NCBI GenBank assembly: GCA_029555885.1
Contig: JAKPQT010000327.1
Coordinates: 1-39,653 of the forward strand
Direction: 5' to 3'
Source of the DNA: Chloroflexota bacterium
GTDB lineage: Bacteria; Chloroflexota; Anaerolineae; CG2-30-64-16
DNA: 39,653 bases
Shown piece by piece: positions 25,031 to 32,855 of this stretch. The notes under the pieces were generated by a model. The model was given only the letters and a program-made list of their open reading frames with translations, searched no databases and was not told the origin of the DNA. Every line of letters begins with the position of its first letter. The first letter of the stretch is position 1. The position numbers and the translations under genes are program-made.

Positions 25031-27232
25031 ATGGCCCTATCCGCGGCTCCCGCTCGACTCGCTCCCGATACCCACGAAATCTTCGACCAGCTTATCCTCG
25101 AGTCGCTCGGTACAATCCTGCCGGTGACCGTTGGCATCGCCTGGTCGTGGGCGGCCCTCGCTGGCCTCATAGCAAGGACATTCACGGGTTACCCCTACCT
25201 GGCCGCAGGCATTATTCTGATAGGCGCGCTTGGTTGTGGGGGGCTGGCAGCCCGGCACTTACAGGCGGCCATTCTGCTGTACCTCGCGGCGCTGCTGGCG
25301 GCCGTCAGCCTGATCGTCTACTATGCCCCATCCCCACAAGCCGCCTACCTTTTCATCCCGGTGGTGCTGGCCGCGAGCCTACTGCCAGGCCGGCGACCTC
25401 TATGGGTGGTGGCGGTTATCAGTGTCGCATTGGCGCTGGCCCTGCGCGTCGGCCTCCAGCGCGAGTCACTGGCTGATGTGGCGCAGCCGGCCTTCTTCAT
25501 CTCATTGGCCGCGCTGGTGAGTTGGCTGAATGCCCACCGGCTGTTGACGACGCTGGGCTGGACCCTCTACGCGACCCGCGAAGCACAGAACAGCGCGGCT
25601 GAAGCGCAGGCGAGTCGCGGCCAGTTGAGCCGTGTCTTGAAGAGCCTGGATGAAGCTTACGTACGGTTGGAGCGGACCAATGAAGCCTTGATTTATGCCC
25701 GTGAGGCCACCGAAAAGGCCTACCGTTTCAAGGCGGAATTCGTGGCGAACGTGAGTCACGAGTTGCGGACACCGCTCAACCTGATTGTCGGGTTCAGTGA
25801 CATGATGGCGACTGCACCCGAGAGCTATGGCGGCGTCCAGCTGCCACGCGAGTACCGCGGCGACATCACCGCCATCTATCGCAGCGCGCGCCATCTCTCC
25901 GAACTCATCAACGATGTCCTCGATCTCTCGCAAATCGAGGCCGGACGGCTGCCCTTGACGAAGGAGCTCGGGGACCTGGTCGAGGTGCTCAGAGAGGCAA
26001 TGGACATGGTGCGGGGGCTGGTGGAAGCGCGTGGCCTGCGTCTGGAACTCGAACTGGACCAGCCGCTGCCACCGATGCGGTTTGACCGCACGCGGCTGCG
26101 CCAGGTGATGCTTAACCTCCTGACCAACGCATCCCGGTTCACCGACCGGGGCTGGATTCGGACGCAGGTGCGCCGACAGGAAGGTGAGGTTCTCATCACA
26201 GTCGAGGACAGTGGCCGGGGAATCCCGGCTGACCGGCTGGTGCACGCCTTCGAGGCCTTCACGCAGTTACATGAAGGCCGCTTCATGGAGGGGACAGGGC
26301 TGGGGCTGGCCGTCAGCCGCAAGTTTGTCGAGTTACACGGCGGGCGGATGTGGATTGAGAGCCAGGCTGGACAGGGCACGAGAGTCAGCATTGCCCTACC
26401 GTTGGAACTGACGGAAGCCGCCCCCGCCGCGATGACGCGACCGTGGGTCCCCGCAACATCCAAGGGCCCCCCAGTGCTGGTGCTGCATGATGACCCGCGT
26501 GCGGTCACGCTGCTCCAACATCACGTGGCCGGTTTCGAATTTGTGTTGGTGCACAGCCCGGAGGAGGCGCGCCAGGTTGCGAACGAAATTCTCCCCGTGG
26601 CGATCATCGTGGATTCGGCCGCGGACATTCAGCCCCTCGATCCGCCGGACCACGCCGGGCCGTCTGTTTCGCTGACCCTCGTTCGGTGCCCGCTGCCCAG
26701 CGCGCGGCGGTTGGGGCTGCTCCTGGGCGCTATTGACGTCCTGCCCAAGCCGGTGAACCGCGAAGAACTGCGGGCTGCGCTTGCCCGACTGCCGGCCCCC
26801 GTTCACACCGCTCTGATCGTGGATGACGACCGGGACATTGTCCGCCTCCTGGCCCGCATGTTGCGCTCCATCGATCCGGGCCTGAAGGTGTTCGAGGCCT
26901 TTGGGGGGCGCGAGGGGCTCGTCATCGCGCGCGAACAGCAACCCGATGTCATCCTGCTCGATCTGGTCATGCCGGAGGTCAATGGCTATGCGTTCATGGA
27001 GGAACTGGGCCAGGAACCGGTCCTCACTGCGACCCAGGTGATTATCGTATCCGTCCGGAGCGTAATGCAGGAACTGAAGCCTGTGACGGGAGAGGTGCGC
27101 CTGACACGTGCGGCCGGCTTTACGGTGACAGAGTTGCTGGGGGTCGTGCAGGCGTTACTGAGCGGGTTCAGGCCGACGGCCACAGGGCTCCCAACCAACG
27201 GCGCAGTACCTCCAGCAGCCGGGCCTGGGTGA
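25031..27232 (+). CDS. Membrane-bound hybrid histidine kinase with two receiver domains
   Basis: 733 aa. Residues 25-170 hold five or six hydrophobic membrane segments without a large periplasmic loop, so sensing is probably in or at the membrane. A coiled-coil-like stretch follows at about 180-232. The HisKA box is FVANVSHELRTPLN with His243. The HATPase_c domain has N-box Asn366, G1 DSGRGIP (393-399) and G2 GTGLGLA (421-427). The first receiver (about 480-590) has HDD, candidate Asp528 and a Lys-Pro at LPKPVN. The second (about 593-712) has VDDD and Asp644 (ILLDLVMPEVNGY) but lacks the conserved Lys-Pro (it reads RLTRAAGFT). ATG 25031 has only a weak AGAGGA site. Its 3' end overlaps the convergent response-regulator gene by 65 bp, so the two are probably a functional pair. 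Confidence 0.88.
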   Translation: MALSAAPARLAPDTHEIFDQLILESLGTILPVTVGIAWSWAALAGLIARTFTGYPYLAAGIILIGALGCGGLAARHLQAAILLYLAALLAAVSLIVYYAPSPQAAYLFIPVVLAASLLPGRRPLWVVAVISVALALALRVGLQRESLADVAQPAFFISLAALVSWLNAHRLLTTLGWTLYATREAQNSAAEAQASRGQLSRVLKSLDEAYVRLERTNEALIYAREATEKAYRFKAEFVANVSHELRTPLNLIVGFSDMMATAPESYGGVQLPREYRGDITAIYRSARHLSELINDVLDLSQIEAGRLPLTKELGDLVEVLREAMDMVRGLVEARGLRLELELDQPLPPMRFDRTRLRQVMLNLLTNASRFTDRGWIRTQVRRQEGEVLITVEDSGRGIPADRLVHAFEAFTQLHEGRFMEGTGLGLAVSRKFVELHGGRMWIESQAGQGTRVSIALPLELTEAAPAAMTRPWVPATSKGPPVLVLHDDPRAVTLLQHHVAGFEFVLVHSPEEARQVANEILPVAIIVDSAADIQPLDPPDHAGPSVSLTLVRCPLPSARRLGLLLGAIDVLPKPVNREELRAALARLPAPVHTALIVDDDRDIVRLLARMLRSIDPGLKVFEAFGGREGLVIAREQQPDVILLDLVMPEVNGYAFMEELGQEPVLTATQVIIVSVRSVMQELKPVTGEVRLTRAAGFTVTELLGVVQALLSGFRPTATGLPTNGAVPPAAGPG

Positions 27233-28514
27233 CGGGCTTTGCCAGGTAGTCGCTTGCGCCCATCGAACGGGCGAGTTCCGGCTCGTCCAGCACTGAGCAC
27301 ACAATGACCGGGATGTCGGCGGTTTCGGGCGTTGTCTGCAATGCCTGCAGAACCTCCCACCCGTCCTGGTCCGGCATCATCACATCCAGCGTAATGGCCC
27401 GCGGCTGCAACTCAATGGCGGTCTGAACGGCGAGCCGGCTGTCGCTAAGGCCGGTGACCTGGATGCGGTGCCCGGCCAGATAACGTTGAAACAGGGCGAC
27501 GAGTTCGGCATTGTCGTCGATAACCAGCAGGGCCGGGGAGCCGGCAAGGGGCAGACGGACTTCGGCGCGCCAGCCGTCACATATATCGACCACGCGCAGC
27601 GCGCCACCCTGAGCATTAATCAGCCCATGCGCGACGGCCAGCGCGAGGGGCGGGGTTTCGGCACCTGTTGCTTGCCCGCTCCCCGCCTGTCCGCCCATGG
27701 CTGCGGCGGCCGGTCGCTGCAGGACCACTGTGAGGCTTCCCTCATCCGGGATAGCCGACAGCTCAAGCGGTCCGGGGGCTGCACATTCCAGGCCATAACT
27801 GAAGAGGTTCAGCAGCGCCTGCCGCAGCATGACCCGATCGGCCAGGACAGCCGGCCAGACTTCGTGACTCACCTGGAGGGTGGCACCCGTCTGGGCCATC
27901 CGTGGCGCGAATATCGGAACGATGGCAGCGATGATAGCTTGTGCGCTCAAAGCCTCCAGGTGTACTCGCTGCTCGAGGCGCGCGACCTCCTCCTGCACCA
28001 GGGCCATGCGAGAGGTGTCGGTTGCGGCCTCCTGCGATGCGGAGACGGCAGAACCATCCGGACTGGCAGGCAGAGGGCTCGCTACGGCGGGATGCCCCCA
28101 GTTGTCGGCATCGAAGAGCGCATGCCCTGCCCGGTGCTCTGACCGCAAACGGTTCCACAACAGGCTGGCAACCGCCTCGATGCCTTTCGCGTGCTCACGG
28201 TACACTTGTCGCCGACTGAGCGCGAGCTTCTCCTGGATTTCCTCCACGGGTAGGCCGTCGACGTAGCGATAGGTGAGGATCGCGCAGGCACGCGCTGCGG
28301 CCCCCGGCGCATCCTTGTCAGGCTGCAGGGTGTCAACGCAGTCGAGCAAGAGGCGCCTGAGCTTCTGCGCGCGCGTTACGCTATCGAGCGTTTGGGCCGT
28401 ATCGAGCAGGCCGCCAAGCGAGTGATTCTGCAGGAAGGCGTAGTCGTACAGGTGCGCCAAGGCGGTGCGCACCGCATGGATGAAGGTCAGGGGCGGTTCT
28501 ACAGGGTCGGACAT
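27168..28514 (-). CDS. Response regulator with HTH, degenerate GHKL domain and C-terminal receiver
   Basis: 448 aa from ATG 28514 (MSDPVEPPLTF); a GTG at 28547 would add 11 residues, and neither start has a good ribosome site. Residues about 79-124 (LTYRYVDGLPVEEIQEKLALSRRQVYREH) form a sigma-70-region-4-like or LuxR-like helix-turn-helix. Residues about 205-325 look like an HATPase_c relic (DRVMLRQALLNLFSYGLECA, LALAVAHGLINAQGGALRV) without clear G1/G2 boxes. The C-terminal receiver (about 329-445) is complete: acidic pair Asp333/Asp334, phospho-acceptor Asp377 (ITLDVMMPDQDGWEVL), and Lys426 (DYLAKPV). The HTH-GHKL-REC order is unusual for a regulator. It has a strong upstream promoter and is divergent from the ABC transporter operon. 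Confidence 0.75.
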   Translation of the reverse strand: MSDPVEPPLTFIHAVRTALAHLYDYAFLQNHSLGGLLDTAQTLDSVTRAQKLRRLLLDCVDTLQPDKDAPGAAARACAILTYRYVDGLPVEEIQEKLALSRRQVYREHAKGIEAVASLLWNRLRSEHRAGHALFDADNWGHPAVASPLPASPDGSAVSASQEAATDTSRMALVQEEVARLEQRVHLEALSAQAIIAAIVPIFAPRMAQTGATLQVSHEVWPAVLADRVMLRQALLNLFSYGLECAAPGPLELSAIPDEGSLTVVLQRPAAAAMGGQAGSGQATGAETPPLALAVAHGLINAQGGALRVVDICDGWRAEVRLPLAGSPALLVIDDNAELVALFQRYLAGHRIQVTGLSDSRLAVQTAIELQPRAITLDVMMPDQDGWEVLQALQTTPETADIPVIVCSVLDEPELARSMGASDYLAKPVTQARLLEVLRRWLGALWPSA

Positions 28515-28642
28515 CGGCAAATGGCATGGGATGGGAAAGAATGGCACGTTCTTGGCACAGGTCGCCTAGCGGAAGCTGGTCGAACCTGCTAAACTTGCTG
28601 ACAAAGTCTCCCCTGCTGGCCGTTGTGCCAGCGTCTCGATGT

Positions 28643-28671
28643 ATTGTAGCGAAGACATCGGCGGTTGGCAA
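28643..28671 (-). promoter_or_regulatory. Sigma-70-type promoter of the response-regulator gene
   Basis: On the minus strand TTGCCA (28671-28666) and TACAAT (28648-28643) are spaced 17 bp apart, a good match to consensus (4/6 and 5/6). Expected start of transcription is near 28636, giving a leader of about 90-120 nt. It faces away from the ABC transporter genes. Confidence 0.6.
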
Positions 28672-28708
28672 CCCACGTGTGTTGTCGGAGCGCCGCTGCT
28701 CGTAGCGC

Positions 28709-28738
28709 TTGAAAGGAGGGCCACGCTTCTTGCACAAT
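28709..28738 (+). promoter_or_regulatory. Possible promoter of the carbohydrate ABC transporter operon
   Basis: TTGAAA (28709-28714) and CACAAT (28733-28738) with an 18-bp spacer, 55 bp upstream of the binding-protein ATG. The -10 is weak (4/6), so the operon may need an activator. No operator palindrome was recognised. Confidence 0.3.
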
Positions 28739-28792
28739 CCCGTCAGATATTCTGCGTCACCCGTTTCCTCTCATGCCCCAAGGAGGTAGGCT

Positions 28793-30187
28793 ATGACCCG
28801 GTCGACCAAGTTGAGCCGCCGCGAGTTCCTGCGCATCGCCGGTATCGGTGCTGCAGGCGCGACGCTGGCGGCATGTGCCCCCGCTGCTCCGCAGCCCGCC
28901 GCGCCAGCGCCGGCCGAAAAGCCGGCCGAGGCGCAAGCCGAACCGACCGCTGCCCCCGCTGCGCCGGGAGCGGTCGCTCTCAAATTCTGGGTCGAGTGGC
29001 AGCAGCCGTTCTATGAAGAGTTCCTCAAGCGATTCAACGAAGCCAATACCGACCTGAAGTTGGAGTTCATCATCGTCGAAGGCCTCGGGGGAGACTCCAG
29101 CGGCAAGTTCATGGCCTCGGTGGCGGGCGGCAACCCGCCTGACAGCCTGCTGGCCTGGGCCGACTCGCTGCCTGGCTGGGCCGCACGCCAGGCGCTCGAA
29201 CCGATGGACCAATGGCTCGAGTTGTACAAGTTCCCAAAGGCCGAGTACGCGCCCGCGTCCATCGAGGCAAGCACCTACAACGGCAAGCTATATGGCTGGC
29301 CCCTGGACTGGGACCCCGATTGCATGTTGTACTGGAATGTGGACATGGTGCAGGCTGCGGGCCTCGAGAAGCCGCCACTCACGCTGGAGGAGTTCGCGCC
29401 GCTGCGCGAGAAGTTTGACAAAATCGCAGCCGACGGCACCATCGAGCAGACGACGCTCACCCCGTGGGATGGGTGGTACTTCAACTGCTTCGCCCTAGCC
29501 CACCAGTACGGCTCCAAGATGTACGATGCAGCCAGCCGCGACGTCCTGATTGACTCCGACGGCGTCCGCAAGGCCTTCCAGTACGAGAAAGAGTGGGCCG
29601 ACCACTACGGCTTCGAGAAAGTCTCGGCTTTCCAGTCGGGCATCAGCGCGGCCACGCAGAACACCGCGTTCGGAGCCGGCAAGAACGTCTTCCGCATGAC
29701 GGGCGACTGGGAAATCCCTGGCCTCAAGCGCAACTCGCCGGACCTGAAATACGACATCGAGCGGCTGCCCATCGCGGCCGGCGGCGAGTACTTCCACTGC
29801 GGCTCCGGATGGCCCTGGATGATGCCGAAGGGCGCGAAGCAGCCCGACAAGGCGGCGCTCGGTATCAGCCGCATGATGATGAACCGCGACCTCGTCCTGA
29901 TGTGGTGCCAGGGCATCGGCTGGCAGCCGGCCTGGCTCACGCCCCGCGACGACCCGTCCTGGGCCGAGGTGGACGAGCACTGGCCAAAGGTGTTCGAAAT
30001 CGTCAAGGGCTTCGAAGCCTCGACCTGGCTGGAGCCCAGTCCGATTGCCACGGCCTTCTGGAACGAAGTCAAGCAGGCCGAGAATATGTACCTGACCGGC
30101 CAGCAGACGCTGGACGAAGCAATCACGACCGCGCAGAGAAACGTCGAGAAGGCGCGCGACGACGCGATTGCAGAAGGTAAGTTCTGA
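28793..30187 (+). CDS. Carbohydrate ABC transporter substrate-binding lipoprotein
   Basis: 464 aa, family 1 extracellular solute-binding protein (MalE/UgpB-like, COG1653 type). The N-terminus carries a twin-arginine motif (SRREFLR, residues 8-14) and a lipobox LAAC with Cys28, so it is exported, probably folded through Tat, and anchored by lipid. An Ala/Pro/Glu-rich tether of about 40 residues follows, then LKFWVEWQQPFYEEFLKRFN, the usual first strand and helix. Aromatic residues are common in the likely sugar cleft (for example WPLDWDPDCMLYWN). An excellent AAGGAGGT site precedes ATG 28793. Sugar identity cannot be read; gluco-oligosaccharides would fit the neighbouring phosphorylases. Confidence 0.9.
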   Translation: MTRSTKLSRREFLRIAGIGAAGATLAACAPAAPQPAAPAPAEKPAEAQAEPTAAPAAPGAVALKFWVEWQQPFYEEFLKRFNEANTDLKLEFIIVEGLGGDSSGKFMASVAGGNPPDSLLAWADSLPGWAARQALEPMDQWLELYKFPKAEYAPASIEASTYNGKLYGWPLDWDPDCMLYWNVDMVQAAGLEKPPLTLEEFAPLREKFDKIAADGTIEQTTLTPWDGWYFNCFALAHQYGSKMYDAASRDVLIDSDGVRKAFQYEKEWADHYGFEKVSAFQSGISAATQNTAFGAGKNVFRMTGDWEIPGLKRNSPDLKYDIERLPIAAGGEYFHCGSGWPWMMPKGAKQPDKAALGISRMMMNRDLVLMWCQGIGWQPAWLTPRDDPSWAEVDEHWPKVFEIVKGFEASTWLEPSPIATAFWNEVKQAENMYLTGQQTLDEAITTAQRNVEKARDDAIAEGKF

Positions 30188-30201
30188 TAATACTGTGCGC
30201 T

Positions 30202-30241
30202 CTGGAGGACGTGCTACACGTAAGCTCAGCACGTCCTCCAG
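30202..30241 (+). promoter_or_regulatory. Intercistronic hairpin between binding-protein and permease genes
   Basis: A perfect 14-bp inverted repeat, CTGGAGGACGTGCT at 30202-30215 and its complement at 30228-30241, with a 12-nt loop. It has no T-run. It lies 14 bp after the binding-protein stop and about 40 bp before the permease ATG. Such stems commonly stabilise the binding-protein mRNA so that it is made in excess over the permeases. Confidence 0.7.
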
Positions 30242-30281
30242 GCAGTCACCCGCATCGCCTGCAGATTCAGGGAGCGAAACT

Positions 30282-31232
30282 ATGGCCCAATCGATGGCTG
30301 CACGGCCCCCGGCAATTCCTGCCCGCCGCCGCCTCACACCGCACACAAGGCGCGCGCTCCGCAACGGGCTTCTGTTCATCTCACCGTGGATCATCGGTAT
30401 CATCCTGTTTACCGTCTACCCGTTGCTTGCCTCGTTGTACTACAGCTTCACCGCGTACGATGTGTTCACGCCGCCGAAGTGGGTAGGCCTGCGGAACTAC
30501 AATGATGTCTTCTTCCGCGATGACAACGTGCGCCTTGCGCTGAGGAACACCTTTCAATTTGCCTTCACCTTCATACCGCTGGCGCAAATACTCGCCATCG
30601 GTACGGCGATGCTGCTTAACGCCAAGGTGAAAGCTCTCTCCCTTTTTCGCACGTTCTTCTATCTGCCGAGCATCGTGCCTGCGGTAGCATCGACCATTGT
30701 GTGGATCTGGTTGCTCAACCCGCAATTCGGGATTATCAACATCCTCCTCAAATCGGTGGGCATTCCCGGACCGGGCTGGTTTACCTCGGTCCAGTGGGCC
30801 ATGCCCGCCTATCTTCTAATGTCCCTCTGGGGCATCGGCGGTACGGTGGTGATTTACCTGGCTGCCTTGCAGGATGTGCCCCAGGAGTTGCTCGAAGCAG
30901 CCCACCTCGACGGTGCAAACGGTTGGCACCGCTTCAGGAACGTGACGCTGCCGATGATCAGCCCGGTGATTTTCTTCAACCTGGTGATGGGCGTCATCGG
31001 CGCGCTGCAGGTCTTTGCCCAGGTGTTCATTCTGACAGGCACTTATGGCGCCGCCGGGCCGGGCAACCGGCTGCTCTTTTATTCGCTCTACCTCTACCGG
31101 CAGAGCTTCCAGTCGTTCCGCATGGGGTACGGCTCGGCCCTGGCCTGGATTCTGTTCATCATCATCATGATCATGACACTGATCATCTTCAAGACCTCGG
31201 CCCGATACGTCTATTATGCAGGAGAGAAGTAA
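30282..31232 (+). CDS. Carbohydrate ABC transporter permease (MalF/UgpA-like)
   Basis: 316 aa integral membrane protein with six predicted segments. ATG 30282 (MAQSMAARPP) is chosen because GGGAG lies 8 nt upstream; an in-frame start at 30168 would overlap the binding-protein gene and the hairpin. The cytoplasmic tail is basic, followed by FISPWIIGIILFTVYPLLASLYYSF. The EAA loop, EAAHLDGANGWHRFRNVTLPMI, is the docking site for the ATPase. The stop is directly followed by the second permease gene. Confidence 0.9.
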   Translation: MAQSMAARPPAIPARRRLTPHTRRALRNGLLFISPWIIGIILFTVYPLLASLYYSFTAYDVFTPPKWVGLRNYNDVFFRDDNVRLALRNTFQFAFTFIPLAQILAIGTAMLLNAKVKALSLFRTFFYLPSIVPAVASTIVWIWLLNPQFGIINILLKSVGIPGPGWFTSVQWAMPAYLLMSLWGIGGTVVIYLAALQDVPQELLEAAHLDGANGWHRFRNVTLPMISPVIFFNLVMGVIGALQVFAQVFILTGTYGAAGPGNRLLFYSLYLYRQSFQSFRMGYGSALAWILFIIIMIMTLIIFKTSARYVYYAGEK

Positions 31233-31233
31233 C

Positions 31234-32130
31234 GTGAGCTCGACAACGTCACCTGTGGCTGCCCGATCTGAAGCAGGCCTCGTGGGAGACCACTTGCGTT
31301 ATCGCGTGTCCGAGGCAGCAGGCAAGACCGTCCTTTACGTTCTGCTGGTCGGGTTGTCGCTGCTTTTCCTGTTCCCGCTCTTCTGGATGATCAGCACCTC
31401 GCTCAAGACGAACCCCGAGGTGGCGACGATGCCACCGACGTGGCTGCCCGCCATTCCCCAGTGGAACAACTATCCTGGCGCGCTTGAGTTCGCGCCGCTG
31501 GTGAAGTTCGCCGGCAATACGCTGTTCATCTGCGCGGTCAACGTAATCGGCACAGTGATTTCCTGTTCGATGATCGCCTATGGCTTCGCGCGCATTCGCT
31601 GGCCCGGACGCGACAGCGTGTTCATCATGGTTCTGGCAACCATGATGATCCCGGGGCAAGTCACCATGATCCCGATCTACATCATCTTCACCCGGCTGGG
31701 TTGGGTGAATACTTTTCTGCCGCTGACCGTGCCATCATTCTTCGGCGCGGCGTTCTACATCTTCATGCTCCGCCAGTTCTTCATGACCATCCCGTTCGAG
31801 CTGTCAGAGGCGGCCGTCATTGACGGGAGTAGCGAGTTCAACATCTACAGCACGATTATCCTGCCGCTGGCAAAGCCGGCGCTAGCGACCGTGGCGTTGT
31901 TCACCTATCTGGGCCATTGGAACGATTTTCTCGGCCCGCTCATCTATCTCAGCGACCCCGAAAAGTATACCCTGTCCATCGGCCTGCGCTACTTCCAGAC
32001 CCTGACCTGGTCGGAGTTCCCGATGCAGATGGCTGCGGCGACCATGATGACCCTGCCGATCATTGTCCTGTTTTTCTTCACTCAGCGCACCTTTATCCAG
32101 GGCATCGCACTAACCGGGCTGAAGGGGTGA
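31234..32130 (+). CDS. Carbohydrate ABC transporter permease (MalG/UgpE-like)
   Basis: 298 aa, six predicted membrane segments. I favour GTG 31234, two bases after the upstream stop, with GGAGAG 8 nt before it; ATG 31216 in the same frame would overlap the first permease by 17 bp. Typical segments are LFLFPLFWMISTSLK, the N-terminal FAGNTLFI before the membrane core, and the EAA loop EAAVIDGSSEFNIYSTIILPLAKPAL. It ends with FFTQRTFIQGIALTGLKG, the usual tail. No ATPase gene follows, so a shared MalK/MsmX-type ATPase must be encoded elsewhere. Confidence 0.9.
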   Translation: MSSTTSPVAARSEAGLVGDHLRYRVSEAAGKTVLYVLLVGLSLLFLFPLFWMISTSLKTNPEVATMPPTWLPAIPQWNNYPGALEFAPLVKFAGNTLFICAVNVIGTVISCSMIAYGFARIRWPGRDSVFIMVLATMMIPGQVTMIPIYIIFTRLGWVNTFLPLTVPSFFGAAFYIFMLRQFFMTIPFELSEAAVIDGSSEFNIYSTIILPLAKPALATVALFTYLGHWNDFLGPLIYLSDPEKYTLSIGLRYFQTLTWSEFPMQMAAATMMTLPIIVLFFFTQRTFIQGIALTGLKG

Positions 32131-32855
32131 GTCGGAGGATCGATAGGCCCGTCACCCAAGCCACGCGCGGTAATCACAGAGGTCGGTGGCGACTCCCCGT
32201 GCCGGCCCGCGCATCCCCTGACGCCTCGCTTCTCAGGGCGGAGCGCCCCCTATTGCAGCACGCCGGCGGCGTCCTGTCCTCCTCCAGAACTTCCAGCAAT
32301 GCCCCGATCAGTCGCCCATCGGCGCCAAACAAAGTCGTCTCCGGGGGCAGCACGCGATAGCGCCTGTCTTCCTGCGTCTGGCTGGCGTCGCCTGGGTCAG
32401 TTTCAGTATACGTCTCGATGCCGTCCACTCGTGGACGACAGGCGGTGAACGCTGCCGGGTGTTTATGGCCGGCGCGGTTGCCGGAAGCTGGGTGACGGGT
32501 AGTGGGGTTTAACCGGGGTAGGCGAGCTGCGGCTGTTCGTGTCCGCTGACCGTGAACCGAGCGCACGGTCAGCAGCCTGAGCTGCATCAGCGCGGGTTTA
32601 TGCGCGCGGCGCACCTCACCGCCGCAACTCGAGCCGTATGACTGTCTCGTACGCTACTCGCAGCCGGCCGTTCACCCCGCGGCTTGACGTGTTAGCGTTG
32701 CGCTGACTCGACCAGCCTGAACGCTTGAAATTATTCGTCAGCGAGTTTCTCCCAATCCTCGCAGCTCGGGCCATGGTAACTCCCTCCCTACGATCTCCCT
32801 GTACGGAGGTCAACCCGAAATGGATGCCATTGGTCCTCGCCTGGCGACCAAGCCA
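32131..32855. other. 725-bp gene-poor stretch with possible remnants
   Basis: No secure gene. On the minus strand, codons within about 32240-32450 read RVDGIETYTETDP ... RYRVLPPETTLFGADGRLIGALLEVLEED, which has natural-looking composition but no recognised family. The rest of that frame looks random. This may be the eroded end of a lost gene next to the IS256-family element. Confidence 0.3.
32616..32774 (-). CDS. Doubtful small ORF with strong ribosome site
   Basis: 52 codons, MARAARIGRNSLTNNF..., with GGGAGGGAG 6 nt upstream of ATG 32774. No family is recognised and the composition is basic. It ends just before the IS-proximal remnant region continues. It could be a truncated gene start, with its 3' part lost. 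Kept only because of the ribosome site. Confidence 0.2.
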   Translation of the reverse strand: MARAARIGRNSLTNNFKRSGWSSQRNANTSSRGVNGRLRVAYETVIRLELRR

